From Ahrensia sp. (GTDB taxonomy: Bacteria; Pseudomonadota; Alphaproteobacteria; Rhizobiales; Rhizobiaceae): DNA of 15,598 nucleotides. This document shows positions 7,415 through 14,524 of this stretch, piece by piece. The translations under genes and the position numbers were made by a program. Numbering within the stretch: the first letter of the stretch is position 1; each line of letters starts with the position of its first letter. The notes beneath the pieces are model-generated. The model saw nothing but the letters and a program-made list of their open reading frames with translations, was not told the origin of the DNA and did not search any database. The stretch is taken from contig QILU01000049.1 in the NCBI GenBank assembly GCA_003233475.1, positions 1-15,598 of the forward strand, given 5' to 3'.

Positions 7415-8140
7415 TTAATTGGATTTGGCATCCAGTTGTTGCCACTTATTCCAAACTGCACCCTCGCCCATATTCTCGATCATTTGAGCATGGGCTTCTT
7501 CCTCCTTACTGCTTAATCGGTCGGCAAGGGCGATGGGACGTTGTTGCGTGGGATGGGATGTCGATTGTCCTTCAGACGCAGAGGGGTTTTCCTCTTCATT
7601 GCTCTCATGCAAATTAAGCCCGGCCTGTTTGCCGCCAATCAGCTCTATATAAACTTCGGTCAGCAATTCAGAATCAAGCAAGGCACCGTGCAAAGTACGG
7701 TGGGTATTGGAAATTCCGAAGCGCGAACACAAAGCGTCCAGACTGTTTTTTGCACCGGGAAATTTACGCCGCGCAATGGCCAAAGTATCAATCACCCGAT
7801 TGTTATCCAGGGGTGGATGATCCAGGCGTTTAAGTTCGGCATTGATAAACCCAACATCAAATGAGGCGTTGTGGGCGATCAGCATTCCTTCATCAAAAAA
7901 CTCCAAAAACTTTGGCAATATATCTTTGAACAAAGGCTTGTCCTTCAATTGCTCTGTGGAAATGCCGTGAATTTCAAATGCTCCTTTTTCGATCTCCTTA
8001 TTATCCGGCTTGATGTATTCATGGAAAGTTCGGCCGGTGGGAAATCGATTGACCAGTTCAATCGCCCCGATTTCAATAATCCGATGGCCTTCCCGGTGGC
8101 TGATACCGGTGGTTTCTGTATCAAAAATAATTTCACGCAT
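7415..8140 (-). CDS. dnaQ: DNA polymerase III epsilon subunit (proofreading 3'-5' exonuclease)
   Basis: Removes misincorporated nucleotides in the replicative polymerase core. The 241-aa product shows all five DEDDh catalytic residues: Asp7 and Glu9 (FDTETTG), Asp95 (AHNASFD), His151 (TLHGALLD) and Asp156. The exonuclease domain spans about 2-175. A Ser/Glu-rich linker (about 175-205) then leads to the C-terminal segment that binds the alpha subunit, ending with GAVWNKW. I do not recognise a clear clamp-binding motif in the linker. The ATG at 8140 overlaps the end of coaE by 8 nt. It is the last gene of the operon leading leftward from the origin. Confidence 0.97.
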   Translation of the reverse strand: MREIIFDTETTGISHREGHRIIEIGAIELVNRFPTGRTFHEYIKPDNKEIEKGAFEIHGISTEQLKDKPLFKDILPKFLEFFDEGMLIAHNASFDVGFINAELKRLDHPPLDNNRVIDTLAIARRKFPGAKNSLDALCSRFGISNTHRTLHGALLDSELLTEVYIELIGGKQAGLNLHESNEEENPSASEGQSTSHPTQQRPIALADRLSSKEEEAHAQMIENMGEGAVWNKWQQLDAKSN

Positions 8141-8750
8141 GGCTGTTTTTTCCTGATTGCCAATTGTTTGAATTAATCAGTTTAATAATCTTTTTCACTT
8201 CACTTCTGGCGGCTTCCAGCCCTTTCGATGTATCAATGACAAAATCGGCTTTTGCCTGTTTATCACTGTCCGGATACTGGCGATCCAAAATGGCCAAAAA
8301 CTTTTTTTCGTTCATGCCGACCCGCGCCAATACCCGCTCGCGTTGAATTTCATATGGAGCGGTTACAACAATAATACCGTCCACCCGATCCTGACTATCT
8401 GTCTCAAACAAAAGTGGTATATCCAGAATAGCGAGCGAGGTATTTTGACCTTCTACAGTGCTGCGAAATTCTAATTCTTCACGGCGAACCAACGGGTGGA
8501 TAATGGCTTCCAGCCGTTTCATCGCCGCCTCATTTCCCACCACCTGTCGAGCAAGTTTTTGACGATCCACCTTTCCTTCAATTACAGTACCGGAAAATTC
8601 TGCCTCTATTAAAGAAGCCGCCTCCCCCTCATATAGCGCATGAACCGTTGCATCCGCATCGTGAACGGGAATATTTTCGTCACGAAACATTTGCGCCGTG
8701 GTGGATTTTCCCATGCCGATTGAACCGGTGAGTCCCAGATATGTGGTCAA
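8133..8750 (-). CDS. coaE: Dephospho-CoA kinase
   Basis: Final step of coenzyme A synthesis: ATP-dependent phosphorylation of dephospho-CoA. With a TTG start at 8750 the protein is 205 aa and begins [17 protein letters not shown], with the P-loop at 9-16. AGGGGA (8762-8757) lies 6 nt before that TTG, and the start overlaps the aroE stop as TTGA. This is why I prefer it over the longer open frame to 8822, which would overlap aroE by 76 nt and add a non-conserved extension. Other family features are HDADATVH, IHPLV, LDIPLLFET and the lid-like RVLARVGMNEKKFLAILDRQ. It is translationally coupled between aroE and dnaQ. Confidence 0.95.
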   Translation of the reverse strand: MTTYLGLTGSIGMGKSTTAQMFRDENIPVHDADATVHALYEGEAASLIEAEFSGTVIEGKVDRQKLARQVVGNEAAMKRLEAIIHPLVRREELEFRSTVEGQNTSLAILDIPLLFETDSQDRVDGIIVVTAPYEIQRERVLARVGMNEKKFLAILDRQYPDSDKQAKADFVIDTSKGLEAARSEVKKIIKLINSNNWQSGKNSHA

Positions 8751-9598
8751 GAGGTTTCCCCTAGGTCTTTCAACAGAACCTCCCGCAACTCCGGGCCTAC
8801 ATCCGGCCGCACACCGAACCATCGCTCAAACCCCGGCACCGCCTGATGCAGCAACATTCCCAACCCATCAACCGGGTGCATTTCTAATTGCTGTGCTTGT
8901 TGCAACAGTGGGGTTATCAAAGGGGTGTAAACAATATCATTGACGATTGCATCTTTCGCAAAAGAGGACAAATCAACCGCCGCATTTTTGTTGTCTCCCA
9001 TGCCGAACGAAGTTGTGTTTACAATTAGTGAAACAGATAAAGCCTGCTCAGGCAGCTCCTTAATATTTGCAGCATGGCACGGGGATCCAAACTTTTTGGC
9101 CAGAAATTCGGCGCGCTCCTCCGTTCGATTGGCAATGAAAATGGGATCAAAACCCCGCTGTTGGAGAGAATAAATAATGGCCCGCGCCGCACCTCCTGCC
9201 CCAAGCACAAGCGCGCCGCGGTTTTGTTTGCCCTCACCATCCCAACCGGGGGCCTGCTCATCAAGATTGGCTAAAAATCCATAACCATCGGAGTTGTCCC
9301 CATGCAGTTTTGAATTCTCCAGCCAGATTGTGTTCACGGCCCCCAGGGCTTTTGCTGATGGATGCAACACATCAACGAATTGGAAAGCTGCTTCTTTATG
9401 GGGAATTGTTACATTTCCCCCAACAAACCCCTCGGCAGTCAGATTGTTCAAGAAAAACTCAAAATCAGATGGCGAACAGGGGTGTTTTACATATTCTCCT
9501 GATAGATCATGCTTTTCCAGCCAAAAGCCATGGACAAGCGGGGAGCGGGAATGATCCACCGGCCAACCGGTGATAAAGGCGCGGACAGATTTACCCAT
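8747..9598 (-). CDS. aroE: Shikimate dehydrogenase (NADP+)
   Basis: Reduces 3-dehydroshikimate to shikimate in chorismate and aromatic amino-acid synthesis. The 283-aa product has normal length. Visible motifs are the substrate-binding SRSP (17-20), NVTIPHK (62-68) with catalytic Lys68, Asn89, NSDGYG with catalytic Asp104, and the dinucleotide-binding GAGGAAR (133-139). These are followed by NRT (about 160) for the NADP phosphate, NTTSFGM, and [11 protein letters not shown] near the C-terminus. The ATG overlaps the 3' end of maf by 8 nt, and its stop overlaps the coaE start. It sits in a compact five-gene operon. Confidence 0.97.
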   Translation of the reverse strand: MGKSVRAFITGWPVDHSRSPLVHGFWLEKHDLSGEYVKHPCSPSDFEFFLNNLTAEGFVGGNVTIPHKEAAFQFVDVLHPSAKALGAVNTIWLENSKLHGDNSDGYGFLANLDEQAPGWDGEGKQNRGALVLGAGGAARAIIYSLQQRGFDPIFIANRTEERAEFLAKKFGSPCHAANIKELPEQALSVSLIVNTTSFGMGDNKNAAVDLSSFAKDAIVNDIVYTPLITPLLQQAQQLEMHPVDGLGMLLHQAVPGFERWFGVRPDVGPELREVLLKDLGETS

Positions 9599-10187
9599 CG
9601 ATCAACTCCTCCTGGCGCAGGGCTTCCAGCAAAGGAAGTAGGGGCAGACCGATAATGGAAAACACATCTCCTTTGATCGATTCAAAAAGCTGCGACCCTA
9701 AACCCTCAATCTGATAAGCACCAACACTGCTGAGCACCCCGTCACCGGCAAGCGCCAGATGGCGGCCAATGAATTTTGCACTTAACTTTCGCATGGTCAT
9801 GGCGCAGGGGCTGACATGGCGCCAAACAGGTTTTCCATCCCTTACCAAAACTACAGCAGAATGGAGATAGTGGGTTTTCCCGGAAAGCAACAACAGGCGC
9901 CGTCGCGCAGCCTCTTTGTTTTTCACCTTATGCAGAACCGTTTTTTCCAACGACAAGATCTGGTCACAACCGATAACATATTGGCCGGGATGGCGTTCGC
10001 TCACGTCCACGGCTTTTGCTTCGGCCAATATTTCAGCCCGGTCTTCGGGCACCACATTAGCCTTTTCCAGGGGGGCTTCAATTGCCCGCTCATCAAGATC
10101 GGAAGAGATTTGAGAAAAATCAATTCCCGCATCTCGCAGGAGTTTTACCCGATGGGGAGAATTGGAAGCCAGAATAATTTTTGTCAT
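9591..10187 (-). CDS. maf: Maf-family nucleoside triphosphate pyrophosphatase
   Basis: House-cleaning enzyme that hydrolyses non-canonical or modified NTPs to NMP and pyrophosphate in the cytoplasm. The 198-aa product begins [13 protein letters not shown] (5-17), the Maf signature. Asp75 in VIGCDQIL (71-78) is the expected catalytic/metal residue. A conserved C-terminal block [22 protein letters not shown] and [10 protein letters not shown] completes the fold. The GCDQ form, rather than a TxVxxD motif, suggests the YceF-like branch acting on modified bases such as 7-methyl-GTP, but this is inference. It lies 9 bp after ppsR and overlaps aroE by 8 nt. Confidence 0.94.
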   Translation of the reverse strand: MTKIILASNSPHRVKLLRDAGIDFSQISSDLDERAIEAPLEKANVVPEDRAEILAEAKAVDVSERHPGQYVIGCDQILSLEKTVLHKVKNKEAARRRLLLLSGKTHYLHSAVVLVRDGKPVWRHVSPCAMTMRKLSAKFIGRHLALAGDGVLSSVGAYQIEGLGSQLFESIKGDVFSIIGLPLLPLLEALRQEELIDG

Positions 10188-10196
10188 TGTTTCTCC

Positions 10197-11048
10197 CTAA
10201 AGCCGGTTTTGGCGAAGGGCAAGAATAGCGGCCGCCGTTTCCTCAATTGAACGTTTTGAAACATCTATCATTGGCCAGTCGTTTTGTTTGCACAATCGCC
10301 GGGTCCAGGCGAGTTCTTCTTGAATGGAAGCCCGATCAACATAAACATCCCCCGCCAAATCCCGATCATATGCCAACAGGCGGTTTTCCCGCACCTGTAG
10401 AATTCGCTCAGCTGATGCAACCAGCGCCACCACCATGGGATGTTTCACGTTTGGTATTTCTTCCGGCAAATCCACGCCGGGCACCAGAGGAATATTCACC
10501 ACCTTCACCCCGCGCTGGCCAAGATAAATACTGGTGGGGGTTTTTGAAGTTCTGCTGATACCCAGCAATATAACATCAGCCTCTTCAATATCATCCGGCA
10601 AATTGCCGTCATCGTGAGCCATTACAAAACGAATAGCATCCAGACGGGTAAAATAATCCTCGTCCAGTGCATGTTGCGCCCCAGAGCGACCGGATACGGT
10701 ATCTCCCAGATAATCATCAAAAATTTTGGTGGCCGGTGCCAACACGTTAAGCGCGGGCACGCCTATTTCTAAACACCTGTTTCGAAGCTGAATCTCAAGT
10801 TCATTATTTACCAGCGTATATAATACAATTCCAGGAGCACTATTAATGGCATCAATAGCTTTTTCTAACTGCTCTTTTGAACGAACCATAGAAGAGGTGT
10901 GTTCAACCGCACGCCAGTTAGAATACTGCGCCGATATTGCTCTGCCGAGTGTGGTTAGTGTTTCCCCGGTTGAATCGGAAATCATATGGAGATGAAAAAA
11001 AGTTTTGGTGGAAACCTTTTCCCGGGCTTTTCTGATCCAGTTACGCAT
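10197..11048 (-). CDS. ppsR: PEP synthase / pyruvate-phosphate dikinase regulatory protein (DUF299)
   Basis: Bifunctional ADP-dependent kinase and phosphate-dependent pyrophosphorylase. The family controls PEP synthase or pyruvate,phosphate dikinase by threonine phosphorylation. The 283-aa product carries FFHLHMISDSTGET (17-30), AHDDG (144-148), P-loop GISRTSKT (163-170) with PTSIYLGQRG, and NIPLVPG. The ATG at 11048 gives a short basic N-terminal extension (MRNWIRKAREK) before the conserved core; no internal start codon fits better. It is the gene directly left of the predicted origin, the position of the conserved RP001-type gene beside oriC in Rickettsia and Caulobacter. It leads the operon ppsR > maf > aroE > coaE > dnaQ. 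Which dikinase it controls cannot be seen here. Confidence 0.94.
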   Translation of the reverse strand: MRNWIRKAREKVSTKTFFHLHMISDSTGETLTTLGRAISAQYSNWRAVEHTSSMVRSKEQLEKAIDAINSAPGIVLYTLVNNELEIQLRNRCLEIGVPALNVLAPATKIFDDYLGDTVSGRSGAQHALDEDYFTRLDAIRFVMAHDDGNLPDDIEEADVILLGISRTSKTPTSIYLGQRGVKVVNIPLVPGVDLPEEIPNVKHPMVVALVASAERILQVRENRLLAYDRDLAGDVYVDRASIQEELAWTRRLCKQNDWPMIDVSKRSIEETAAAILALRQNRL

Positions 11049-11109
11049 AAAATTTAGTCAACCTTTTTATTCGTCGAAACTGCAATTTGGCAGACAAACT
11101 GTGGAAGAG

Positions 11110-11118
11110 TGTGGATAA
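11110..11118 (-). promoter_or_regulatory. DnaA box (TTATCCACA)
   Basis: A perfect consensus DnaA-binding nonamer on the - strand. Ten bases to its left, 11100-11106 repeats the core as TGTGGAA, so two TGTGGA motifs are in direct repeat one helical turn apart. It is the box nearest ppsR. Confidence 0.85.
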
Positions 11119-11146
11119 AACCGGCTCAAAATGAAAGGTCGCAGAT

Positions 11147-11155
11147 TTATGCACA
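11147..11155 (+). promoter_or_regulatory. DnaA box (TTATGCACA)
   Basis: Matches the TTATNCACA consensus exactly, on the + strand, 28 bp from the preceding box and in the opposite orientation. Confidence 0.8.
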
Positions 11156-11206
11156 TACGGGTATATTTCCTCCACAGGCCAGCCAGGTACTTATGATTTA
11201 TCCTGC

Positions 11207-11252
11207 TGGGGATAATTTAGGGGAAAAATCAGGTTATTCAAATTTATCCCCA
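11207..11252. promoter_or_regulatory. Dyad of two inverted TTATCCCCA boxes
   Basis: TTATCCCCA occurs on the - strand at 11215-11207 and on the + strand at 11244-11252. Each differs from the DnaA consensus at one position and contains TCCCCA, the core reported for weak DnaA-binding W-boxes in the Caulobacter origin. The match extends beyond the boxes (TGGGGATAATTT against AAATTTATCCCCA, one base inserted), making an inverted repeat whose arms are 37 bp apart start to start. It also overlaps the degenerate box TTATTCAAA at 11234-11242. Confidence 0.65.
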
Positions 11253-11428
11253 GAGTGATTAAAATTTAGGAGAGATAATTTTTACTGAAAGCCTTTGTTA
11301 TATCAGCGGTTATCTTCTTTTCCCCGCAAAGATTTCCACAACCACTTTTTTTGCTTTATGCAAATTAGGAGATTGGAAAATCTCAGGCAAATTCTGAATA
11401 ACTAATAATTCCCACAATCCACCGACTC

Positions 11429-11470
11429 TAATAATAATAATAAACCCATATAAAAATAGCCTGTGAATAA
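11429..11470 (+). other. Candidate origin-unwinding element: DnaA box plus DnaA-trio-like repeats
   Basis: A full DnaA box TTATTCACA lies on the - strand (11470-11462). Moving away from it on the + strand come two C bases (11460-11461), then TAG (11457-11459), AAA (11454-11456) and TAA (11451-11453), and after a 7-nt break TAA five times (11429-11443). These triplets all fit the 3'-[G/A]A[T/A]-5' DnaA-trio pattern, on the strand and in the direction known for the B. subtilis origin. The assignment is inferred from pattern only. Confidence 0.6.
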
Positions 11471-11495
11471 TTGAATCTGTGAAAGAGTTAAACAA

Positions 11496-12536
11496 ATGAG
11501 CGATGAAACTAATAAGAGGTCAATAATTCGCGTAATGAATGGGGAGGTTTTAAACACTCCACCAATATGGATGATGCGACAGGCAGGGAGATATTTGCCG
11601 GAATATAAACAGGTAAGAAAAGACGCCGGAGAATTTTTGGATCTATGTTACAATCCCGATCTGGCTGTTGAAGTTACTCTACAGCCAATACGCCGGTTTG
11701 GTTTTGATGCAGCGATTTTATTTTCTGATATTTTAGTAATACCTGATGCACTGAAGGTTGGAGTTCGGTTTGAAGAAGGACGCGGCCCGATAGTTGAAAC
11801 CGTTGATGAGGCCCGAATTTTAGAATTAAACCCAGAAGATGCCATAGATCATTTGGCTCCTGTATTGGAAACTGTGTCTCGATTGCGTGAAGAGCTTTCT
11901 TCTGAAACAACTTTATTAGGATTTTGCGGAGCACCCTGGACAGTAGCTACTTATATGATTGCTGGTCATGGTACGCCTGATCAAGCGCCAGCCCGACAAT
12001 TCTCATTAAATAATCACAAAGCTTTTCAAACTTTGATGAATGTCTTGGTGGAAGTTTCTGCTCAATATTTAATTGCTCAACTAAAAGCTGGAGCTGATGC
12101 TGTTCAGATATTTGATTCATGGGCATCGGTTCTGGATGAGGCTCAGTTTAATCAATGGTGCGTGAAACCGGTAAAAGCTTTGATCGCCAGGGTTCGCAGT
12201 GAAATACCTGATGCAAAAATTATCGGATTTCCGAAGGGAGTGGGTGCATTTTATAGTTCTTATGCCGCAGATACTGGTATTGATATGCTTGGTCTGGATT
12301 GGACAATTCCCATGAATTTTGCCAAACAATTGCAGGCCAAATGCCCGGTACAGGGGAATTTGGATCCCAATCGTTTGATAGCCGGTGGTCGGGCGCTGGA
12401 TGAGGGGGTGGACAATATTCTGGAAAATCTTGGTCAGGGGCCATTGGTATTTAATTTGGGACATGGGATTACACCGCAAACCAATATTGCCCATGTGGAG
12501 CAGATGATTGCCCGGGTTCGTTCATTCAACGCATAG
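11496..12536 (+). CDS. hemE: Uroporphyrinogen decarboxylase
   Basis: Decarboxylates the four acetate side chains of uroporphyrinogen III to give coproporphyrinogen III in haem synthesis. The 346-aa product is full length. Signature motifs are [16 protein letters not shown] (22-37), ILFSDI with the catalytic Asp78, and [13 protein letters not shown] (142-154). Later motifs are QIFDSWA, GFPKG, GLDW, VQGNLDP and [17 protein letters not shown] (11481-11487) precedes the ATG by 8 nt. Its upstream region is the predicted oriC, whose last DnaA box lies 26 bp before the start, so initiation complexes and hemE transcription could interfere. The first two thirds use more A/T-ending codons (TTA, AGA, AGG) than neighbouring genes. 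hemJ follows after 9 bp. Confidence 0.98.
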   Translation: MSDETNKRSIIRVMNGEVLNTPPIWMMRQAGRYLPEYKQVRKDAGEFLDLCYNPDLAVEVTLQPIRRFGFDAAILFSDILVIPDALKVGVRFEEGRGPIVETVDEARILELNPEDAIDHLAPVLETVSRLREELSSETTLLGFCGAPWTVATYMIAGHGTPDQAPARQFSLNNHKAFQTLMNVLVEVSAQYLIAQLKAGADAVQIFDSWASVLDEAQFNQWCVKPVKALIARVRSEIPDAKIIGFPKGVGAFYSSYAADTGIDMLGLDWTIPMNFAKQLQAKCPVQGNLDPNRLIAGGRALDEGVDNILENLGQGPLVFNLGHGITPQTNIAHVEQMIARVRSFNA

Positions 12537-12545
12537 GAATTTAGA

Positions 12546-12980
12546 ATGTTTGAAGATTTTGAACTTTGGATCAAGGCTTTACATGTTATTTCAGTAATCG
12601 CATGGATGGCGGCTTTGCTCTATCTGCCCCGATTGTTTGTTTATCATTGTGAAGCAGAAAAAGGCGGCGAAAAGTCTGAAATTTTCAAGGTTATGGAAAG
12701 ACGGTTATTAAAAGCAATTGCCACACCGTCAATGCTGTTGACCTGGGTGTTTGGGGTGTGGATCGCCATATTGCTCAACGTTTGGAGTGAGCCATGGTTC
12801 ATGGTAAAATTTCTATGTGTATTGATAATTACCGGAATTCACATGGCTTATGCAAAATATACCAAGGCATTTGCTCTCGATGAAAATTTGAAATCTCAAA
12901 AGTTTTTTCGGGTGATCAATGAGGTTCCAGCGGTATTGATGGTAATTATTGTCATCCTGGTGATTGTAAAACCATTTTAA
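12546..12980 (+). CDS. hemJ: HemJ protoporphyrinogen IX oxidase
   Basis: Integral membrane enzyme that oxidises protoporphyrinogen IX to protoporphyrin IX and replaces HemG/HemY in most Alphaproteobacteria. The 144-aa product has the family's signature start WIKALHVISVIAWMAALLYLPRLFVYH, with conserved His13 and His34. It then has KVMERRLL, a second hydrophobic pair around 60-100 (TWVFGVWIAILL and FLCVLIITGIHMAYAKY), and the C-terminal RVINEVPAVLMVIIVILVIVKPF. Four membrane segments are apparent. It is nine base pairs after hemE, so the two haem genes form one unit. No clear terminator follows; the next 221 bp hold the rho leader. Confidence 0.95.
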   Translation: MFEDFELWIKALHVISVIAWMAALLYLPRLFVYHCEAEKGGEKSEIFKVMERRLLKAIATPSMLLTWVFGVWIAILLNVWSEPWFMVKFLCVLIITGIHMAYAKYTKAFALDENLKSQKFFRVINEVPAVLMVIIVILVIVKPF

Positions 12981-12986
12981 CCGAAC

Positions 12987-13015
12987 TTGAAAATAGCGCT
13001 TGCGAAAATTAGTTT
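12987..13015 (+). promoter_or_regulatory. Weak promoter candidate for rho
   Basis: TTGAAA (12987-12992) is followed after 17 nt by TAGTTT (13010-13015). The -35 hexamer is good, the -10 poor. CTTGCG (12999-13004) with CTATGC (13022-13027) is an alternative that would overlap the small open frame. Either would start transcription at the head of the 13.0-13.2 kb leader. Confidence 0.25.
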
Positions 13016-13080
13016 CACACTCTATGCACTCCCTAACTCACCAGATGTGCTGTTGCCCTTGCGGGTTCCCACCTTTTACC
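13014..13080 (+). promoter_or_regulatory. C-rich, G-poor rut-like stretch in the rho leader
   Basis: By direct count this stretch holds 25 C and 10 G in 67 nt. It starts with a run almost free of G (13014-13043) and has many YC dinucleotides. C-over-G, weakly structured RNA is the known signature of Rho-utilisation sites. A position just before rho would suit autogenous control by Rho-dependent termination. The call is compositional and inferred. Confidence 0.4.
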
Positions 13081-13095
13081 AGCACGAATATCTGA
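13024..13095 (+). CDS. Candidate Cys-rich leader peptide upstream of rho
   Basis: A short open frame of 23 codons (ATG at 13024), or 16 codons from the second in-frame ATG at 13045, ending in TGA at 13093-13095. The shorter form begins MCCCPCGFPPF, so four of its first six residues are cysteine. It lies wholly inside the rho leader, 106 nt before the rho ATG. Neither ATG has a recognisable Shine-Dalgarno sequence, so translation is uncertain. The precedents are the rho leader peptide of E. coli (rhoL) and Cys-rich upstream frames that sense translation speed in other bacteria; no homology to either is claimed. It could also be a chance open frame. Confidence 0.4.
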   Translation: MHSLTHQMCCCPCGFPPFTSTNI

Positions 13096-13184
13096 CTTAT
13101 TTATTCTAATAATTGTCTTTTCGGTTTTCGCCGGACTGGTGCTTTCCTTTGCAATCCCTGAGTAATTTTTGCGGATTGCGCAAA
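13047..13184 (+). promoter_or_regulatory. Mutually exclusive stems in the rho leader
   Basis: Two sets of competing pairings are visible. CAGCAC (13080-13085) can pair with GTGCTG (13047-13052), enclosing the Cys codons, while its AGCAC part can instead pair with GTGCT (13139-13143). Downstream, GGATTGC (13173-13179) can pair with GCAATCC (13151-13157). Alternatively TTTGCG (13168-13173) pairs with CGCAAA (13179-13184) around a 5-nt loop, 5 nt before the GGACGA ribosome-binding site of rho. This layout resembles an attenuator or translational switch. No folding energies were computed. Confidence 0.4.
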
Positions 13185-13201
13185 CTGCTGGACGAAAAAA
13201 T

Positions 13202-14467
13202 ATGGAACAAGTGAAGCTTCAAGAGCTTAAAGAAAAATCTCCAAAAGAATTATTGAATTTTGCGGAAGAACTGGAAGTTGAAAACGCAAGCACCCTGCGA
13301 AAACAGGAATTGATGTTTGCAATATTAAAACAACTGGCTGACCAGGATACCGAAATTATCGGTCAGGGTGTTGTGGAGGTATTGCAAGACGGTTTCGCGT
13401 TCCTGCGCTCTCCCGGCGCGAACTACCTGCCCGGACCGGATGATATTTATGTGGCTCCTTCGCAGATTAAACGGTTTGCATTGCGAACCGGAGATACGGT
13501 TGAAGGTCCTATTCGCAGCCCGAAAGATGGTGAGCGGTTTTTTGCGTTGCTCATGGTCAATACAATAAACTTTGATGACCCAGAAAAAATTAAACACAAA
13601 GTCCATTTTGATAATTTAACCCCGCTTTATCCGGAAGATCGGTTTTTGATGGAAATTGAAGCGGGTGAAGTAAAGGATTTGTCTGGCCGGGTTATCGATC
13701 TGGTGGCTCCTTTGGGGAAAGGACAGCGTGGTTTGATCGTTGCGCCGCCCCGCACCGGTAAAACGGTTCTGCTGCAAAATATTGCCCATTCAATTTCGAT
13801 TAATCACCCAGAAGCTTATTTGCTGGTTTTGTTGATTGATGAGCGGCCGGAAGAGGTCACCGATATGCAGCGTTCTGTGCGCGGTGAGGTAATATCCTCC
13901 ACCTTTGATGAACCGGCCACACGGCACGTTCAGGTGGCTGAAATGGTTATTGAAAAAGCCAAACGGCTGGCTGAACACGGGCACGATGTGGTTATTTTGC
14001 TGGATTCCATCACCCGTCTTGGCCGGGCTTACAACACCGTTGTTCCTTCATCCGGTAAAGTGTTGACCGGGGGTGTTGATGCCAACGCTCTGCAAAGACC
14101 AAAAAGGTTTTTTGGTGCGGCGCGTAATATCGAGGAAGGGGGTTCTTTAACAATTATCGCCACCGCGCTGATTGAAACCGGTAGCCGCATGGACGAAGTG
14201 ATCTTTGAAGAATTCAAGGGTACGGGTAACTCGGAGATCGTTCTTGATCGTAAAGTTGCTGACAAACGCACCTACCCGGCCATGGATATTTTGAAATCCG
14301 GCACCCGCAAAGAAGATTTGCTTATTCCAAAAGAAGATTTGCAAAAGATATTTGTATTGCGTCGAATTCTTTCCTCCATGGGAAATACGGATGCGATTGA
14401 ATTTTTGCTTGATAAACTTAAGCAGACAAAAAACAATGCAGAGTTTTTTGATTCAATGAATACCTGA
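13202..14467 (+). CDS. rho: Transcription termination factor Rho
   Basis: Hexameric RNA-dependent ATPase/helicase that terminates transcription. From the ATG at 13202 the protein is 421 aa, close to E. coli Rho (419). This start, with GGACGA (13190-13195) before it, is preferred to the open frame extending to 13169. The N-terminal helical domain ([18 protein letters not shown]) is followed by the cold-shock-like RNA-binding domain ([17 protein letters not shown]). Walker A is APPRTGKT (181-188). Next come [25 protein letters not shown], the secondary RNA-binding Q/R-loop regions [20 protein letters not shown] and [17 protein letters not shown]. No insertion or missing motif is apparent. Its leader suggests autoregulation. 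Confidence 0.98.
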   Translation: MEQVKLQELKEKSPKELLNFAEELEVENASTLRKQELMFAILKQLADQDTEIIGQGVVEVLQDGFAFLRSPGANYLPGPDDIYVAPSQIKRFALRTGDTVEGPIRSPKDGERFFALLMVNTINFDDPEKIKHKVHFDNLTPLYPEDRFLMEIEAGEVKDLSGRVIDLVAPLGKGQRGLIVAPPRTGKTVLLQNIAHSISINHPEAYLLVLLIDERPEEVTDMQRSVRGEVISSTFDEPATRHVQVAEMVIEKAKRLAEHGHDVVILLDSITRLGRAYNTVVPSSGKVLTGGVDANALQRPKRFFGAARNIEEGGSLTIIATALIETGSRMDEVIFEEFKGTGNSEIVLDRKVADKRTYPAMDILKSGTRKEDLLIPKEDLQKIFVLRRILSSMGNTDAIEFLLDKLKQTKNNAEFFDSMNT

Positions 14468-14473
14468 GACTCT

Positions 14474-14489
14474 TCCGAATCGATTCGGA
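14474..14489. promoter_or_regulatory. Perfect 16-bp palindrome with two abutting GANTC sites
   Basis: TCCGAATCGATTCGGA is fully self-complementary and contains GAATC (14477-14481) directly followed by GATTC (14482-14486). A third GAATC (14534-14538) lies just before the mnmE start. GANTC is the target of the CcrM cell-cycle methylase common in Alphaproteobacteria. The palindrome could be a regulator site for mnmE or, in RNA, a hairpin at the rho 3' end; no U-tract follows. Confidence 0.5.
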
Positions 14490-14504
14490 TACGGAGCGAT
14501 TATT

Positions 14505-14524
14505 TACTCTTGTATTATAGAGTA
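14505..14524 (+). promoter_or_regulatory. Short hairpin before mnmE
   Basis: TACTCT (14505-14510) and AGAGTA (14519-14524) form a perfect 6-bp stem with an 8-nt AT loop containing TATTAT. The right arm abuts the GAAAGG ribosome-binding site (14525-14530) of mnmE, so it could affect translation. TATTAT could alternatively be part of a -10 box, but no good -35 accompanies it. Confidence 0.3.

Larger units (their letters stand above)
11049..11495. other. Predicted chromosomal replication origin oriC
   Basis: This 447-bp AT-rich gap lies between the ppsR/DUF299 gene and hemE, the position of oriC in Caulobacter and Rickettsia. It contains three full TTATNCACA DnaA boxes, two TTATCCCCA boxes facing each other, and degenerate boxes such as TTATGCAAA (11356-11364) and TTATTCAAA (11234-11242). 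GANTC methylation-type sites occur at 11424-11428 and 11473-11477. The most AT-rich stretch, 11395-11475, is next to hemE and holds (TAA)5 plus a TATAAA hexamer (11449-11454) that could also serve hemE as a -10 box. Genes on both sides mostly point outward. No exact TTAA-N7-TTAA CtrA site or IHF consensus was found. Origin activity is inferred. Confidence 0.88.

Noticed and set aside
8751..8822. Longer coaE start at 8822
   Set aside because: It would overlap aroE by 76 nt and add a sequence unlike CoaE; the TTG at 8750 has a good ribosome-binding site and an overlap typical of coupled genes.
11049..11495. CtrA (TTAA-N7-TTAA) and Caulobacter-type G-box (TGATCCACA) sites in oriC
   Set aside because: No exact match found by eye; half-sites such as TTAA are expected by chance in AT-rich DNA.
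13169..13201. rho start upstream of 13202
   Set aside because: The added residues are unlike Rho N-termini and fall in the hairpin/ribosome-binding region; the ATG at 13202 fits family length.
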